DNA from: Larkinella humicola
GTDB taxonomy: Bacteria > Bacteroidota > Bacteroidia > Cytophagales > Spirosomataceae
Length of the DNA stretch: 64,000 bases
Reading direction: 5' to 3'
Assembly (NCBI RefSeq): GCF_008727875.1
Contig: NZ_VTWS01000006.1
Location: forward strand, 372,001 to 436,000
This document shows, piece after piece, positions 9,458 to 17,505 of the stretch. The notes under the pieces were generated by a model, which ran no database searches, was not told the DNA's origin, and worked only from the letters and a program-made list of their open reading frames with translations. Every line of letters starts with the position of its first letter. Within the stretch, counting starts at the first letter, position 1. The position numbers and the translations under genes were made by a program.

Positions 9458-10963
9458 ATGATGGAAAATAACCGCCGGGATTTCCTGAAAACACTATCCA
9501 TCCTGCCGTTTACAACGTCTTTAAAAATGGATTCAGAACCGGTTGCTGTGGTTTCTGAATCCGCCAATCCACTGAAAAAAATTGGCTCGGTTCGGCTCAA
9601 AAAACCGTCCGAAATCAAGCTTTCGCCGTTCGGAATTGGCTGCGAAACGCTGGACCGAGACTTGTGGAAACCGAAAGAAGTGTATCCGTGGATCGACAAC
9701 CTGCCGGTGAAATGGGGACGTTTACAAACCGGCTGGGGCCGCGTCGAACGCGAAAAAGGGAAGTACGACTGGGCCTGGCTCGACGAAAGTGTCGATGGGT
9801 TGGTCAGCCGGGGGGTGAAGCCGTTTTTCAATGTTGGCTACGGCAATACCAATTATACGACCGGCGAGGTGGGCCATCATCCGCTGGACGTTCCGGTGGC
9901 AAACGAAGCCTGGAAACGGTACGTAACCGCCCTGACCAAACGCTACAAGGACAAAATCAAGCATTACGAAATCTGGAACGAGCCCAATCTGGGAGGATTC
10001 TGGGCACCCGATAAACCCAATGCCAAGAAATACGTACAACTGGTCCGGGAAACCGCGCCGATTATCCGGAAAAACTGCCCCGATGCCGTTATTGTCGGCG
10101 GGGTGGTTTCGCGCATGCCCGCCAAATTCATTCGGGAGCTTTTTGAAGCCGGGCTTGCCGATCTGATCGATATTTTTTCCTTCCATCCCTACACGACCAT
10201 TCCCGAAAGTTACTCGGAGCGGACGCTGGCCTTGCGCAAACTGATCGATCACTACAACCCCAAAATCAAGATCTGGCAGGGCGAAAACGGTTTCCCGTCC
10301 GACTCCAACAGCACCGGTTTTTCGGGTGAAGGGCCGTGGACGGAAGCTATTCAGGCCAAAATCATGCTCCGCCGATTGCTGACCGATTGCTCGCTGGATC
10401 TGCCGATGACTTTGTGGTTTCTCATTGTCGATCTGCACGATTATCCGAAGGGTTCCGGCAAAGTGAATTACAAGGGGATTTTGCGGCAAAAACCGGAAAT
10501 CAAACCCAAGATCGCCTATAAAGCCCTGCAACATTTGGGGAGTCTGGTTCACGGTGATGTCCATACCCGCGGCTCCATCGTTCATGCGGTGTCTGGTAAA
10601 GAGCCGGTTGCGGAGAAAGACTACCAGCTTTTTGGCGATGGGATCAAAAAAAGCCTGGCAGGAATCTGTTCGACGGTTTTGAATACCGACAACGGCCCGG
10701 TGCTGGCCTACTGGTCGGGCGAGAAAGCCGCCGACAGCAAGCCCGCCGAGAGCATCCACCTCTACCACTGGGACTGGGAAGGTCCGGGGTTTGCGGATCC
10801 GGTTTTGGTAGACTTGCTCTCGGGCGACATTCTCGAATTAACGGGGCAGGAAAAGCTTTTCGACAACGACAAGTACCGCGTCGGATCGGAAGCCCAGCTT
10901 TTCCGGCAACTGCCTTTGCAGGATTATCCGATGTTGATTATGGAAAAAAGTAAAGTGGTGTAA
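9458..10963 (+). CDS. Single-domain clan GH-A glycoside hydrolase, Tat-type signal
   Basis: The 501-residue protein begins MMENNRRDFLKTLSILPFT, a twin-arginine-like export signal. The barrel carries YEIWNEPNLGGFW with the candidate acid/base Glu175 and KIWQGENGFPSDSN with the candidate nucleophile Glu276. It also has the CETLDRD and GRLQTGWGRVEREKGKYDWA segments that are shared with both halves of the enzyme at 4481. A C-terminal beta-rich part ends with LPLQDYPMLIMEKSKVV, again matching the ends of the two-domain enzyme (LYDSPILIADKS). It is therefore a paralogue, and the pair probably act on related linkages. The family number within clan GH-A is not certain. Confidence 0.8.
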   Translation: MMENNRRDFLKTLSILPFTTSLKMDSEPVAVVSESANPLKKIGSVRLKKPSEIKLSPFGIGCETLDRDLWKPKEVYPWIDNLPVKWGRLQTGWGRVEREKGKYDWAWLDESVDGLVSRGVKPFFNVGYGNTNYTTGEVGHHPLDVPVANEAWKRYVTALTKRYKDKIKHYEIWNEPNLGGFWAPDKPNAKKYVQLVRETAPIIRKNCPDAVIVGGVVSRMPAKFIRELFEAGLADLIDIFSFHPYTTIPESYSERTLALRKLIDHYNPKIKIWQGENGFPSDSNSTGFSGEGPWTEAIQAKIMLRRLLTDCSLDLPMTLWFLIVDLHDYPKGSGKVNYKGILRQKPEIKPKIAYKALQHLGSLVHGDVHTRGSIVHAVSGKEPVAEKDYQLFGDGIKKSLAGICSTVLNTDNGPVLAYWSGEKAADSKPAESIHLYHWDWEGPGFADPVLVDLLSGDILELTGQEKLFDNDKYRVGSEAQLFRQLPLQDYPMLIMEKSKVV

Positions 10964-10966
10964 AGG

Positions 10967-11055
10967 CCCCTAATCCCCTAAAGGGGACTTGGACACGACT
11001 AATCCGGAGTTGAAAAGTCCGGCAGCAGCCGACCGTCCTCTAGGAGATTTAGGGG
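10967..11055. repeat. Inverted-repeat element with CCCCTAA termini
   Basis: The left arm at 10967-10990 (CCCCTAATCCCCTAAAGGGG then ACTT) is nearly the reverse complement of the right arm at 11035-11055, whose complement reads CCCCTAAATCTCCTAGAGG then AC. A smaller inner hairpin pairs CCGGA near 11005 with TCCGG near 11020. It fills almost the whole gap between the GH-A gene and the first GH28 gene. Intergenic repeats with these CCCCTAAA ends are, from general knowledge, widespread in Bacteroidota. It may act as a terminator or attenuator, or be a non-autonomous mobile repeat. Confidence 0.75.
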
Positions 11056-11076
11056 CACAATCCGAAACTGGCAGAA

Positions 11077-12720
11077 ATGATGAATCAAGTTCCAACGTTA
11101 TTTTTTTACGTGCTGCTTCTTGTGGCAACTGCCGGTTTGGCCCAAAAACCGCCCGGGGTGTGGGATGTTTTCGACACGGGTGCGAAAGGTGATGGCAAAA
11201 CAATGGACACCAAAGCCATCCAGACCGCCATCGATCGCTGCCACGCAGCCGGGGGTGGCAAGGTGTATTTGCACAACGGGCGGTTTCTGTCCGGAACGAT
11301 CTATCTGAAAAGCCAGGTAACGCTCTACCTCGAAGCCGGAGCGGTTTTATTGGGCAGCGAAAAGGCATCCGATTACCCGGATCAGACGTCAGAATACCCC
11401 ACCTACGACGAACATCCGCTGACCAGCAAAGCATTTATTTACGCCGAAAACAGCCAAAATGTGACGATTGAAGGGCGCGGAACCATCGACGGCCGGGGTG
11501 ATTTGATCGACAACCGCAAGCTGACCGATCCATATGTACGGCCCTCGTTCAAATACCGTCCCCGCATTCTCCACCTGCGCGGCTGCGAAAATGTTCAGGT
11601 CAGAAGCCTGACGCTGCGCAATGCAGCCTCCTGGTTGCAAACCTATCAGGCCTGTAAAAACCTGGTCATCGATGGGATTACCGTTGACACCCGGGAGAAC
11701 AAGGATGTCGAGAATCCGAATCGGGAACACGCCGTTCGCCACCGCAACACGGACGGGCTGGACGTGGTCGATTGCGAGCAGGTTCGCATTGCCAACTGTA
11801 CCATCAGCAGTGGCGACGACGGAATTTGCCTCAAGAGTTTTTCGCCGGACCGCGGCTGCCGGAACATTACCATTACCAATTGCATCGTCAGTTGCGGAGC
11901 CAGCGGGATCAAAATCGGGACCGAAACCGCCGGGGCTTTCGAGGACATTACGATCCAGAACTGCACGGTTTTCGACACCTTTGGCGAAGGAATTGCCATC
12001 ATGACCGTCGATGGGGCGCGGATCGAACGGGTCACGATTTCGAACATTACGCTGCGAAATATCAAACGCTCGGCGCTGTTTATCCGGCTCAATACCCGCA
12101 ATAAGCAATTCGGCCAACCGGGACCGGTCAACAAACCAATCCTGAAAGACATCATCATCGAGAACATTCAGGGGACACGGCTTGCGTCGCTGGGCTGTTC
12201 GATCACCGGCCTGGCCGACTATCCGCTGGAAAACGTGCTGATCCGAACGATCCATTTTGAATTCGAGGGCGGAATTACGGACGTAAAACCGGGCGCTTTG
12301 GTGCCGGAAAAGGCCGATGCCTATCCGGTCGGAACGATGTTTGGCCCTGCCTTGCCCGCGTACGGTTTTTACGTTCGACACGTCAAAAACAGTACGTTCG
12401 ACCAGATTCATCTGCGTTTTGCCCAACCGGATTACCGGCCTGCCTTGGTGATCGACAGCGCGGAAGAGGTGGAAATTCGGGGACTGAAAGCGCAAACTGT
12501 GGCCCGGACTCCGGAATTGATCCGTCTGGTCAATGCCCGAAAAGTCACCATTGCCAACTCCCGGCTCACAGCACCGGTCGGTTCTTTCCTATCGGTGTAT
12601 GGCGATCAATCAGCCGCTATTGTCCTGACCGATAACCAGTTGGGTGAAGCAAAACAAGCCTATAGTTTTGAAAAACCGGCCTTGAAAGCCGCCCTGAAAG
12701 AATACGGAACGATTCAGTGA
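11077..12720 (+). CDS. GH28-family polygalacturonase-like protein (first copy)
   Basis: The 547-residue product has a signal peptide ending near GLAQ and then the GH28 right-handed beta-helix. Seen in order are the N-terminal VFDTGAKGDGKTMDTKAIQ box, the NTDG motif in HRNTDGLDVVDC, the catalytic double aspartate in SSGDDGICLKS, and repeated helix rungs such as NITITNCIVS. In classical polygalacturonases a GHG histidine and an RIK motif follow; here the matching place reads CGASGIKIGTET, so the canonical histidine is absent. Many bacterial GH28-like proteins share this variant, and its specificity is less sure. It is the first of two tandem copies and should cleave galacturonan or rhamnogalacturonan outside the cytoplasm. 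Confidence 0.88.
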   Translation: MMNQVPTLFFYVLLLVATAGLAQKPPGVWDVFDTGAKGDGKTMDTKAIQTAIDRCHAAGGGKVYLHNGRFLSGTIYLKSQVTLYLEAGAVLLGSEKASDYPDQTSEYPTYDEHPLTSKAFIYAENSQNVTIEGRGTIDGRGDLIDNRKLTDPYVRPSFKYRPRILHLRGCENVQVRSLTLRNAASWLQTYQACKNLVIDGITVDTRENKDVENPNREHAVRHRNTDGLDVVDCEQVRIANCTISSGDDGICLKSFSPDRGCRNITITNCIVSCGASGIKIGTETAGAFEDITIQNCTVFDTFGEGIAIMTVDGARIERVTISNITLRNIKRSALFIRLNTRNKQFGQPGPVNKPILKDIIIENIQGTRLASLGCSITGLADYPLENVLIRTIHFEFEGGITDVKPGALVPEKADAYPVGTMFGPALPAYGFYVRHVKNSTFDQIHLRFAQPDYRPALVIDSAEEVEIRGLKAQTVARTPELIRLVNARKVTIANSRLTAPVGSFLSVYGDQSAAIVLTDNQLGEAKQAYSFEKPALKAALKEYGTIQ

Positions 12721-12743
12721 TTTCCCAAAACAGATTACACACG

Positions 12744-14255
12744 ATGCCTGGCTTCTTCAAAATCATTTTGCTCTGCCTGACGTTCGCAACGGCCGGTTTT
12801 CCCCAGAAAACCACTGGCGTTTGGGATGTTGTGGCGTTTGGTGCGAAAGGCGACGGCAAAACGATGAATACGAAAGCCATCCAAACCGCCATCGACCGCT
12901 GCCACGCGGCCGGGGGCGGCAAGGTGTATTTGCACAACGGGCAGTTTCTGTCCGGAACGATTTACCTGAAAAGCCACGTGACGCTCTACGTCGAAGCCGG
13001 GGCGGTTTTACTGGGGAGTGCCAACGTGAACGATTACCCCAGCACGGCGTCGAAATACCCGGCGTATGGCGGTGAGCTGGTGACCGAAAAGATGTTCATT
13101 TACGCCGAAGACGCCCGGAATATTTCCATCGCGGGCCGGGGCACCATCGACGGGCGCGGGGACGATTTCAACGGCCCTTACCTCTCCCCTTCTTTCAGTG
13201 GCCGCCCGCGCATTCTGCACTTCCGGCATTGCGAGGATGTGCAGATTCGGGAGGTGACGCTGCGCAATTCGGGTTCGTGGGTGCAGTTCTACCAGTCCTG
13301 CAAAAACCTGGTGATCGACGGCATTACGGTCGATAGCCGCGAGAACAAAGACATTGAGAAATTCCGGCATGCCGATGCAAAAGGCCGCAACACCGACGGC
13401 ATGGATCTGGTCGACTGCCAGCTCGTCCGGGTATCCAACTGCCTGATCAACAGCGGAGACGACGCCATTTGCCTCAAAAGTCTGTCGCCCAACGAAGGCT
13501 GCCGCGACATTACCATCACCAATTGCATCGTGAGTTCCAATGCCTCCGGCATCAAGATTGGCACCGAAACGAGCGGTTTTTTTGAAGACATTACGGTTCA
13601 GAACAGCACGGTTTTCGACACGCGGGTGGACGCCATCAGCCTCATGACGGTGGACGGCGCGCGCCTTGAACGCATCAACATTTCCAACATCTCGGTGCGC
13701 AACATCAAGGGAACAGCCATTTTCATCCGGCTGGGTGCCCGAAACCGCCCGTATCGGAAAAATGCCAAAATCAACACCGGAATCCTGAAAGATATTCTGA
13801 TCGAGAATGTGCAGGGAACGCGCATTGGCGGTTACGGCTGTTCCATTACCGGCATTCCGGGTTCTCCGGTCGAAAACATTACGCTCAGGCAAATCCGGCT
13901 CACGTTCGACGGCAGCAACAAACCCCTGCTGGGCGACGATGACCGCCGACAACCGGTCGCCACCGAGCCCCCCGCTGTCAATGAGGTGGTTCCCGAAAAA
14001 GTCGAAGCGTATCCGCGTGGTGAAATGTTCGGACGGTTGCCAGCCTACGGTTTTTACATCCGGCACGGCAGAAACATTTCCCTCGAAAATCTTGCGCTCG
14101 ATTACGTGGACGAAGAAAACCGCCCGGCCCTTGTCGCCGATGATGTCGATACGCTGGAAATCGTCGGCCTAAAAGCCAAAGCCAGCCCGAACGTGCCGGA
14201 ATTAATGCAACTGAAAAACGTCAGAAACTCCCCTAACCTTCCTAAACCCAACTAA
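12744..14255 (+). CDS. GH28-family polygalacturonase-like protein (second copy)
   Basis: I place the start at the ATG at 12744 (MPGFFKIILLCLTFATAG), which gives a clean signal peptide and 503 residues; a GTG at 12717 overlaps the previous stop but adds an uncharged leader of no apparent use. The beta-helix carries NTDGMDLVDC, the double aspartate in NSGDDAICLKS, and the same variant third motif NASGIKIGTET without the GHG histidine. The region coding residues 30-80 is almost identical in DNA to the upstream copy, which points to a recent tandem duplication or gene conversion. An insertion near residues 400-420 (LLGDDDRRQPVATEPP) is absent from the first copy. It probably acts with its neighbour on pectin fragments. 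Confidence 0.88.
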   Translation: MPGFFKIILLCLTFATAGFPQKTTGVWDVVAFGAKGDGKTMNTKAIQTAIDRCHAAGGGKVYLHNGQFLSGTIYLKSHVTLYVEAGAVLLGSANVNDYPSTASKYPAYGGELVTEKMFIYAEDARNISIAGRGTIDGRGDDFNGPYLSPSFSGRPRILHFRHCEDVQIREVTLRNSGSWVQFYQSCKNLVIDGITVDSRENKDIEKFRHADAKGRNTDGMDLVDCQLVRVSNCLINSGDDAICLKSLSPNEGCRDITITNCIVSSNASGIKIGTETSGFFEDITVQNSTVFDTRVDAISLMTVDGARLERINISNISVRNIKGTAIFIRLGARNRPYRKNAKINTGILKDILIENVQGTRIGGYGCSITGIPGSPVENITLRQIRLTFDGSNKPLLGDDDRRQPVATEPPAVNEVVPEKVEAYPRGEMFGRLPAYGFYIRHGRNISLENLALDYVDEENRPALVADDVDTLEIVGLKAKASPNVPELMQLKNVRNSPNLPKPN

Positions 14256-14257
14256 CC

Positions 14258-15997
14258 GTGCAAACCCTCCAATCCTTAGACTATTGGGCCATTGCCATTT
14301 ACATGCTGCTGATGGCGGGCATCGGGCTGTTTCTGGGCAAGTTTGTCAAGAACATCAGCGATTATTTCAAAGGCGGCAACGCCATTCCGTGGGTGTCGGG
14401 CGCCATCAGCAACTTCATGACCAAGTTCAGCACGTTCATTTTTGTGGCCTACGCCGGGATTGCGTATCAACACGGTTTTGTGGCCCTGACGCTGATCTGG
14501 AGTACGGTGTTGCCCGCGCTGGTCGGCGTTGCGATTTTTGCCAAACGCTGGCGTCGGGCGGGGGTGCTGACGCCCCTGGAATACCTCGAAACCCGGTTCA
14601 ACGCGCCGGTTCGGCAGGTATTTTCGTGGATGGGCGTGTTCTTTAAAATCCTCGACAACATGGTGCGGTTGTATGCCCTCGGCCTGTTTGTCAAAGCCGC
14701 CACCTCGCTTTCGTTGGAAACCTCCATTCTGGTTTGCGGCATCATCGTCGCGCTGTACACGGTGGTCGGCGGCCTGTGGGCCGTCGTCGTGACGGATGTC
14801 GTTCAGTTCATCATCCTGATCGTGGCCACGCTGATCCTGGTACCGCTCACCATCCAGGCTGCCGGAGGATTATCCAACATGATGGCGACGATTCCAGACC
14901 ATTTTACCTGGTTCAACGGCCCGAAAGGCATGCCGCTCTACCTGATGGTTTATTACCTCATGATTCTGGTGAAATACAGCGGCAACTGGACGTTCATTCA
15001 GCGGTTTTACAGCGTCCGCGACGAACGCGCCAGCCAGAAACAGGGGATGCTGACGGCGGTTTTCTTTTTCCTGTTTCCGATCATTTTCCTCTTCCCTTCG
15101 ATTGCCGCCAAAGCCCTGATTCCCAACCTGGAAAACCCGGAAATGGCCTACGTCAGCGTCTGTCTGAAATTACTGCCGGAAGGCATCATGGGGCTGATGG
15201 TGGCCGCCATGTTTGCGGCCACCATGTCGGTTTTGAGTGGCGAATACAACGTGACGGCGGGCGTGCTGACCCGCGACATTTACCAGCGGCTCTTCAATCC
15301 CAAAGCCGCCGACAAAGAGATGCTCTGGGTCGGTCGGCTGATGACGGTGGTGCTGGGGTCACTCATCACGATTGGCGCGCTGTACGTCGGCGGTTTTGGC
15401 GGGGCATTTGAAGCCAATAAACTGTTTACGGGCCTGTTTGCCATTCCGATGACATTGCCCCTGGTGCTGGGCATTGTTCTGAAAAAACCGCAGCCGTGGG
15501 GGGCGTTTGCCACGCTAATTGTGGGAATGGGACTGGGGTTGATCTTGAACGCCATGCCGCAGGTTTCGTGGGAGTGGGCGACGTTCATCGAGATTGTGGC
15601 CTGTGTACTGGTGTTCCTGCTGTCGGGCATCACCTCCGTTCAAACCGACGCGTACCGCCTTCGCGTGGAAGCCTTTTTCCGGCGATTAAATACCCCATTG
15701 ACCGAAGCTGAAAAACCGCAGGAAAATCCGGCATTCATGCAGGTCATGAACCGCCTGTACGCCGTAGCCCTGACGGTAACCGGAAGCCTTTTTCTCGTGA
15801 TGAGCCTGCCTTCCCTGTCCGAAACCAGCGGCCGGGTGGCCTGCGGTGCCGGTTTGCTGTGTCTGTTGCTGGCCCCGCTGATGTGGTACCGAACCCGGAA
15901 TTTGCCGAATGCTGGTTCGGATTTGCAATCCGAACCCCTGTCTGTCGCGGATTTGAAATCCGCAGCCAAAGTCCATTCGGATTCCAAATCGAAATGA
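14258..15997 (+). CDS. Sodium/solute symporter (SSS family)
   Basis: The 579-residue inner-membrane protein starts at a GTG two bases after the previous TAA. It has about 13-14 hydrophobic segments with SSS hallmarks: FLGKFVKNISDYFKGGNAIP and WVSGAISNFMTKFSTFIF near the N terminus, where sodium-binding residues lie in this family, then GGLWAVVVTDVVQFIIL and a MVAAMFAATMSVLSGEYN segment. SSS transporters couple sodium entry to uptake of sugars, sugar acids or sialic acid; here a uronic acid or oligosaccharide product is the obvious guess. The last 30 residues are hydrophilic and are encoded by a cluster of inverted repeats that continues into the intergenic region, so the tail is probably not functional protein. 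Confidence 0.9.
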   Translation: MQTLQSLDYWAIAIYMLLMAGIGLFLGKFVKNISDYFKGGNAIPWVSGAISNFMTKFSTFIFVAYAGIAYQHGFVALTLIWSTVLPALVGVAIFAKRWRRAGVLTPLEYLETRFNAPVRQVFSWMGVFFKILDNMVRLYALGLFVKAATSLSLETSILVCGIIVALYTVVGGLWAVVVTDVVQFIILIVATLILVPLTIQAAGGLSNMMATIPDHFTWFNGPKGMPLYLMVYYLMILVKYSGNWTFIQRFYSVRDERASQKQGMLTAVFFFLFPIIFLFPSIAAKALIPNLENPEMAYVSVCLKLLPEGIMGLMVAAMFAATMSVLSGEYNVTAGVLTRDIYQRLFNPKAADKEMLWVGRLMTVVLGSLITIGALYVGGFGGAFEANKLFTGLFAIPMTLPLVLGIVLKKPQPWGAFATLIVGMGLGLILNAMPQVSWEWATFIEIVACVLVFLLSGITSVQTDAYRLRVEAFFRRLNTPLTEAEKPQENPAFMQVMNRLYAVALTVTGSLFLVMSLPSLSETSGRVACGAGLLCLLLAPLMWYRTRNLPNAGSDLQSEPLSVADLKSAAKVHSDSKSK

Positions 15998-16085
15998 GCA
16001 AGCTAGCATCAAACGACGGGCGGATTTAAAATCCGCAACAGAAATTAAATTCATTCGGATTACAAATCCGCATGAGCAAACTAGA
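15914..16085. repeat. Cluster of CGGATTTNNAATCCG palindromes at the end of the symporter gene
   Basis: At least four short palindromes lie here: GGTTCGGATTTGCAATCCGA with its ACC end at 15914-15936, GCGGATTTGAAATCCGC at 15947-15963, GCGGATTTAAAATCCGC at 16020-16036, and CGGATTACAAATCCG at 16056-16070. A degenerate fifth copy lies at 15974-15996. In addition a direct repeat of about 33 bases, ending ATGAGCAARCTAG, occurs at 15974-16006 and again at 16052-16084. The TGA stop of the symporter at 15995-15997 lies inside the first direct-repeat copy. Confidence 0.8.
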
Positions 16086-16099
16086 CAAATCAACTGATT

Positions 16100-16801
16100 A
16101 TGAATAACGTAAAAGACAAAACCATCTTTATCACCGGCGCATCGGGCGGCATTGGAAAAGCCACGGCACTGGAACTCCTCGAACAGGGAGCAAAAGTGTT
16201 CGACTTCAGCCGAACCCACCAGCTAGCCGACGAAATCAGTCACGAAAACCTGCGGTCGTTCAAAGGTGATGTCAGCCAGGAAGTCGATGTGCTGGCCGGT
16301 TTTGCGGCATGTACCGATGCCTTCGGCACCGTCGATGTGCTGATTAACAACGCCGGCATCGGGCTGCTTTCCACGGACCTTTCGACCACCGACCTCGACA
16401 CCTACGAACAAATGATGAACACCAACGTTCGGGGTGTTTTTCTGTGCAACCGCGAAGCCCTGAAGGTGATGAAACCCAAAAAACAGGGCCACATCGTGAC
16501 GGTTATTTCGATGGCGGGCTACCGGACCAATCCAAACGCACCGATCTACTGCGCTTCCAAATTCGGAGCGCGGGGTCTTAGCAGCGGACTGGCCGATCAG
16601 GTGCTGAAAGAAGGCATCAAAGTCACCGACGTCAACCCCGGCCCAACCGACAGCAACTACTGGGGCGACCGCAAAGTGGCCCGCGAAAAATTCCTGAACG
16701 TGGCGGATGTCGCCCGCGTCATCGTCTTCGTGCTGAACCAGCCGGACTACGTCGTCATTCGGGAAATCAATTTTGACAACATGAAATTTTTAGCAGGATG
16801 A
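16100..16801 (+). CDS. Short-chain dehydrogenase/reductase (SDR)
   Basis: The 233-residue cytoplasmic protein has the classical SDR landmarks: the nucleotide-binding ITGASGGIGKA near residue 12, LINNAGIG near residue 84, a catalytic serine region VISMAGY, and the YCASK form of the Y-x-x-x-K active site near residue 152, then NPGPTDSNYW. The substrate is unknown. Its stop overlaps the ATG of the RraA-like gene (ATGA at 16798-16801), and it lies inside the polysaccharide operon, so oxidation or reduction of a sugar acid is a reasonable inference. Confidence 0.9.
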   Translation: MNNVKDKTIFITGASGGIGKATALELLEQGAKVFDFSRTHQLADEISHENLRSFKGDVSQEVDVLAGFAACTDAFGTVDVLINNAGIGLLSTDLSTTDLDTYEQMMNTNVRGVFLCNREALKVMKPKKQGHIVTVISMAGYRTNPNAPIYCASKFGARGLSSGLADQVLKEGIKVTDVNPGPTDSNYWGDRKVAREKFLNVADVARVIVFVLNQPDYVVIREINFDNMKFLAG

Positions 16802-17505
16802 ACACCATCGAATCCAACGGACATAGCCCGGCAAAAACCGCGTCGATGTACCCCATCTCCATTGCCGAAATGCGGGAGCGGTATCTGAAACTCTATACCG
16901 GAGCCGTCAACGACGTACTACGGTTTCGCTACACCATGCAGGCCAGCAGTCTGCCCGCGCAGTTTGCGCCCTTGCGGGAAGAAATGAAGCTGGCCGGGCA
17001 GGCTTTCACCATCAAAGGCGGGCCCGACATTACGACCGACGGCGAAATGGAAACCCGCGCCGAAATGCTTGAAGCGCTGCACCAGGATTCGGTCGTCGTC
17101 TGGGATTGCACCGGCGACACCGTGACCTCGCAGTGGGGCGAAGTGATGACGATGGCGGCCATTCGCGCGGGGTGTCGGGGAGCCATCATCAACGGCATCC
17201 GGGACACGCAAGCCATTCTGGAACAGCACTTTCCGGTATTTTTCAAATACAAAGCAAATACCGGGATGCTGGGGCGGTTTCGCATGTATCATTACCAGAA
17301 ACCGATCCTGATGGGTGAAGTCGTGGTGCAGCCCGGTGACTGGATTTTTGGCGACATCGACGGCGTTATTTCGGTTCCGCAGGCAATTGCCTACGATGTG
17401 TTGCTGGCAGCCGAGGACATTGTCCACAACGAGGTGAACATCAAGGAGATGGTCGAAAGCGGCATGCGACCGACGGAGGTGGTTCGTAACGGCGGCTATT
17501 TCTGA
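16798..17505 (+). CDS. RraA-like / HMG-aldolase family protein
   Basis: The 235-residue protein belongs to the RraA-like fold group, once misnamed demethylmenaquinone methyltransferase. Landmarks are VVVWDCTGDTVTSQWGEVMT, the GCRGAIINGIRDTQAI block, whose G-x-R-D residues bind a divalent metal and substrate carboxylate in the aldolase members, and GDWIFGDIDGVISVPQ near the C terminus. Family members include 4-hydroxy-4-methyl-2-oxoglutarate aldolases and relatives of the RNase E inhibitor RraA. Between an SDR and a lyase-like gene, an aldolase or decarboxylase step on a keto-acid from sugar breakdown is more likely than RNase control. Its TGA overlaps the next ATG (TGATG at 17503-17507). Confidence 0.85.
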   Translation: MNTIESNGHSPAKTASMYPISIAEMRERYLKLYTGAVNDVLRFRYTMQASSLPAQFAPLREEMKLAGQAFTIKGGPDITTDGEMETRAEMLEALHQDSVVVWDCTGDTVTSQWGEVMTMAAIRAGCRGAIINGIRDTQAILEQHFPVFFKYKANTGMLGRFRMYHYQKPILMGEVVVQPGDWIFGDIDGVISVPQAIAYDVLLAAEDIVHNEVNIKEMVESGMRPTEVVRNGGYF

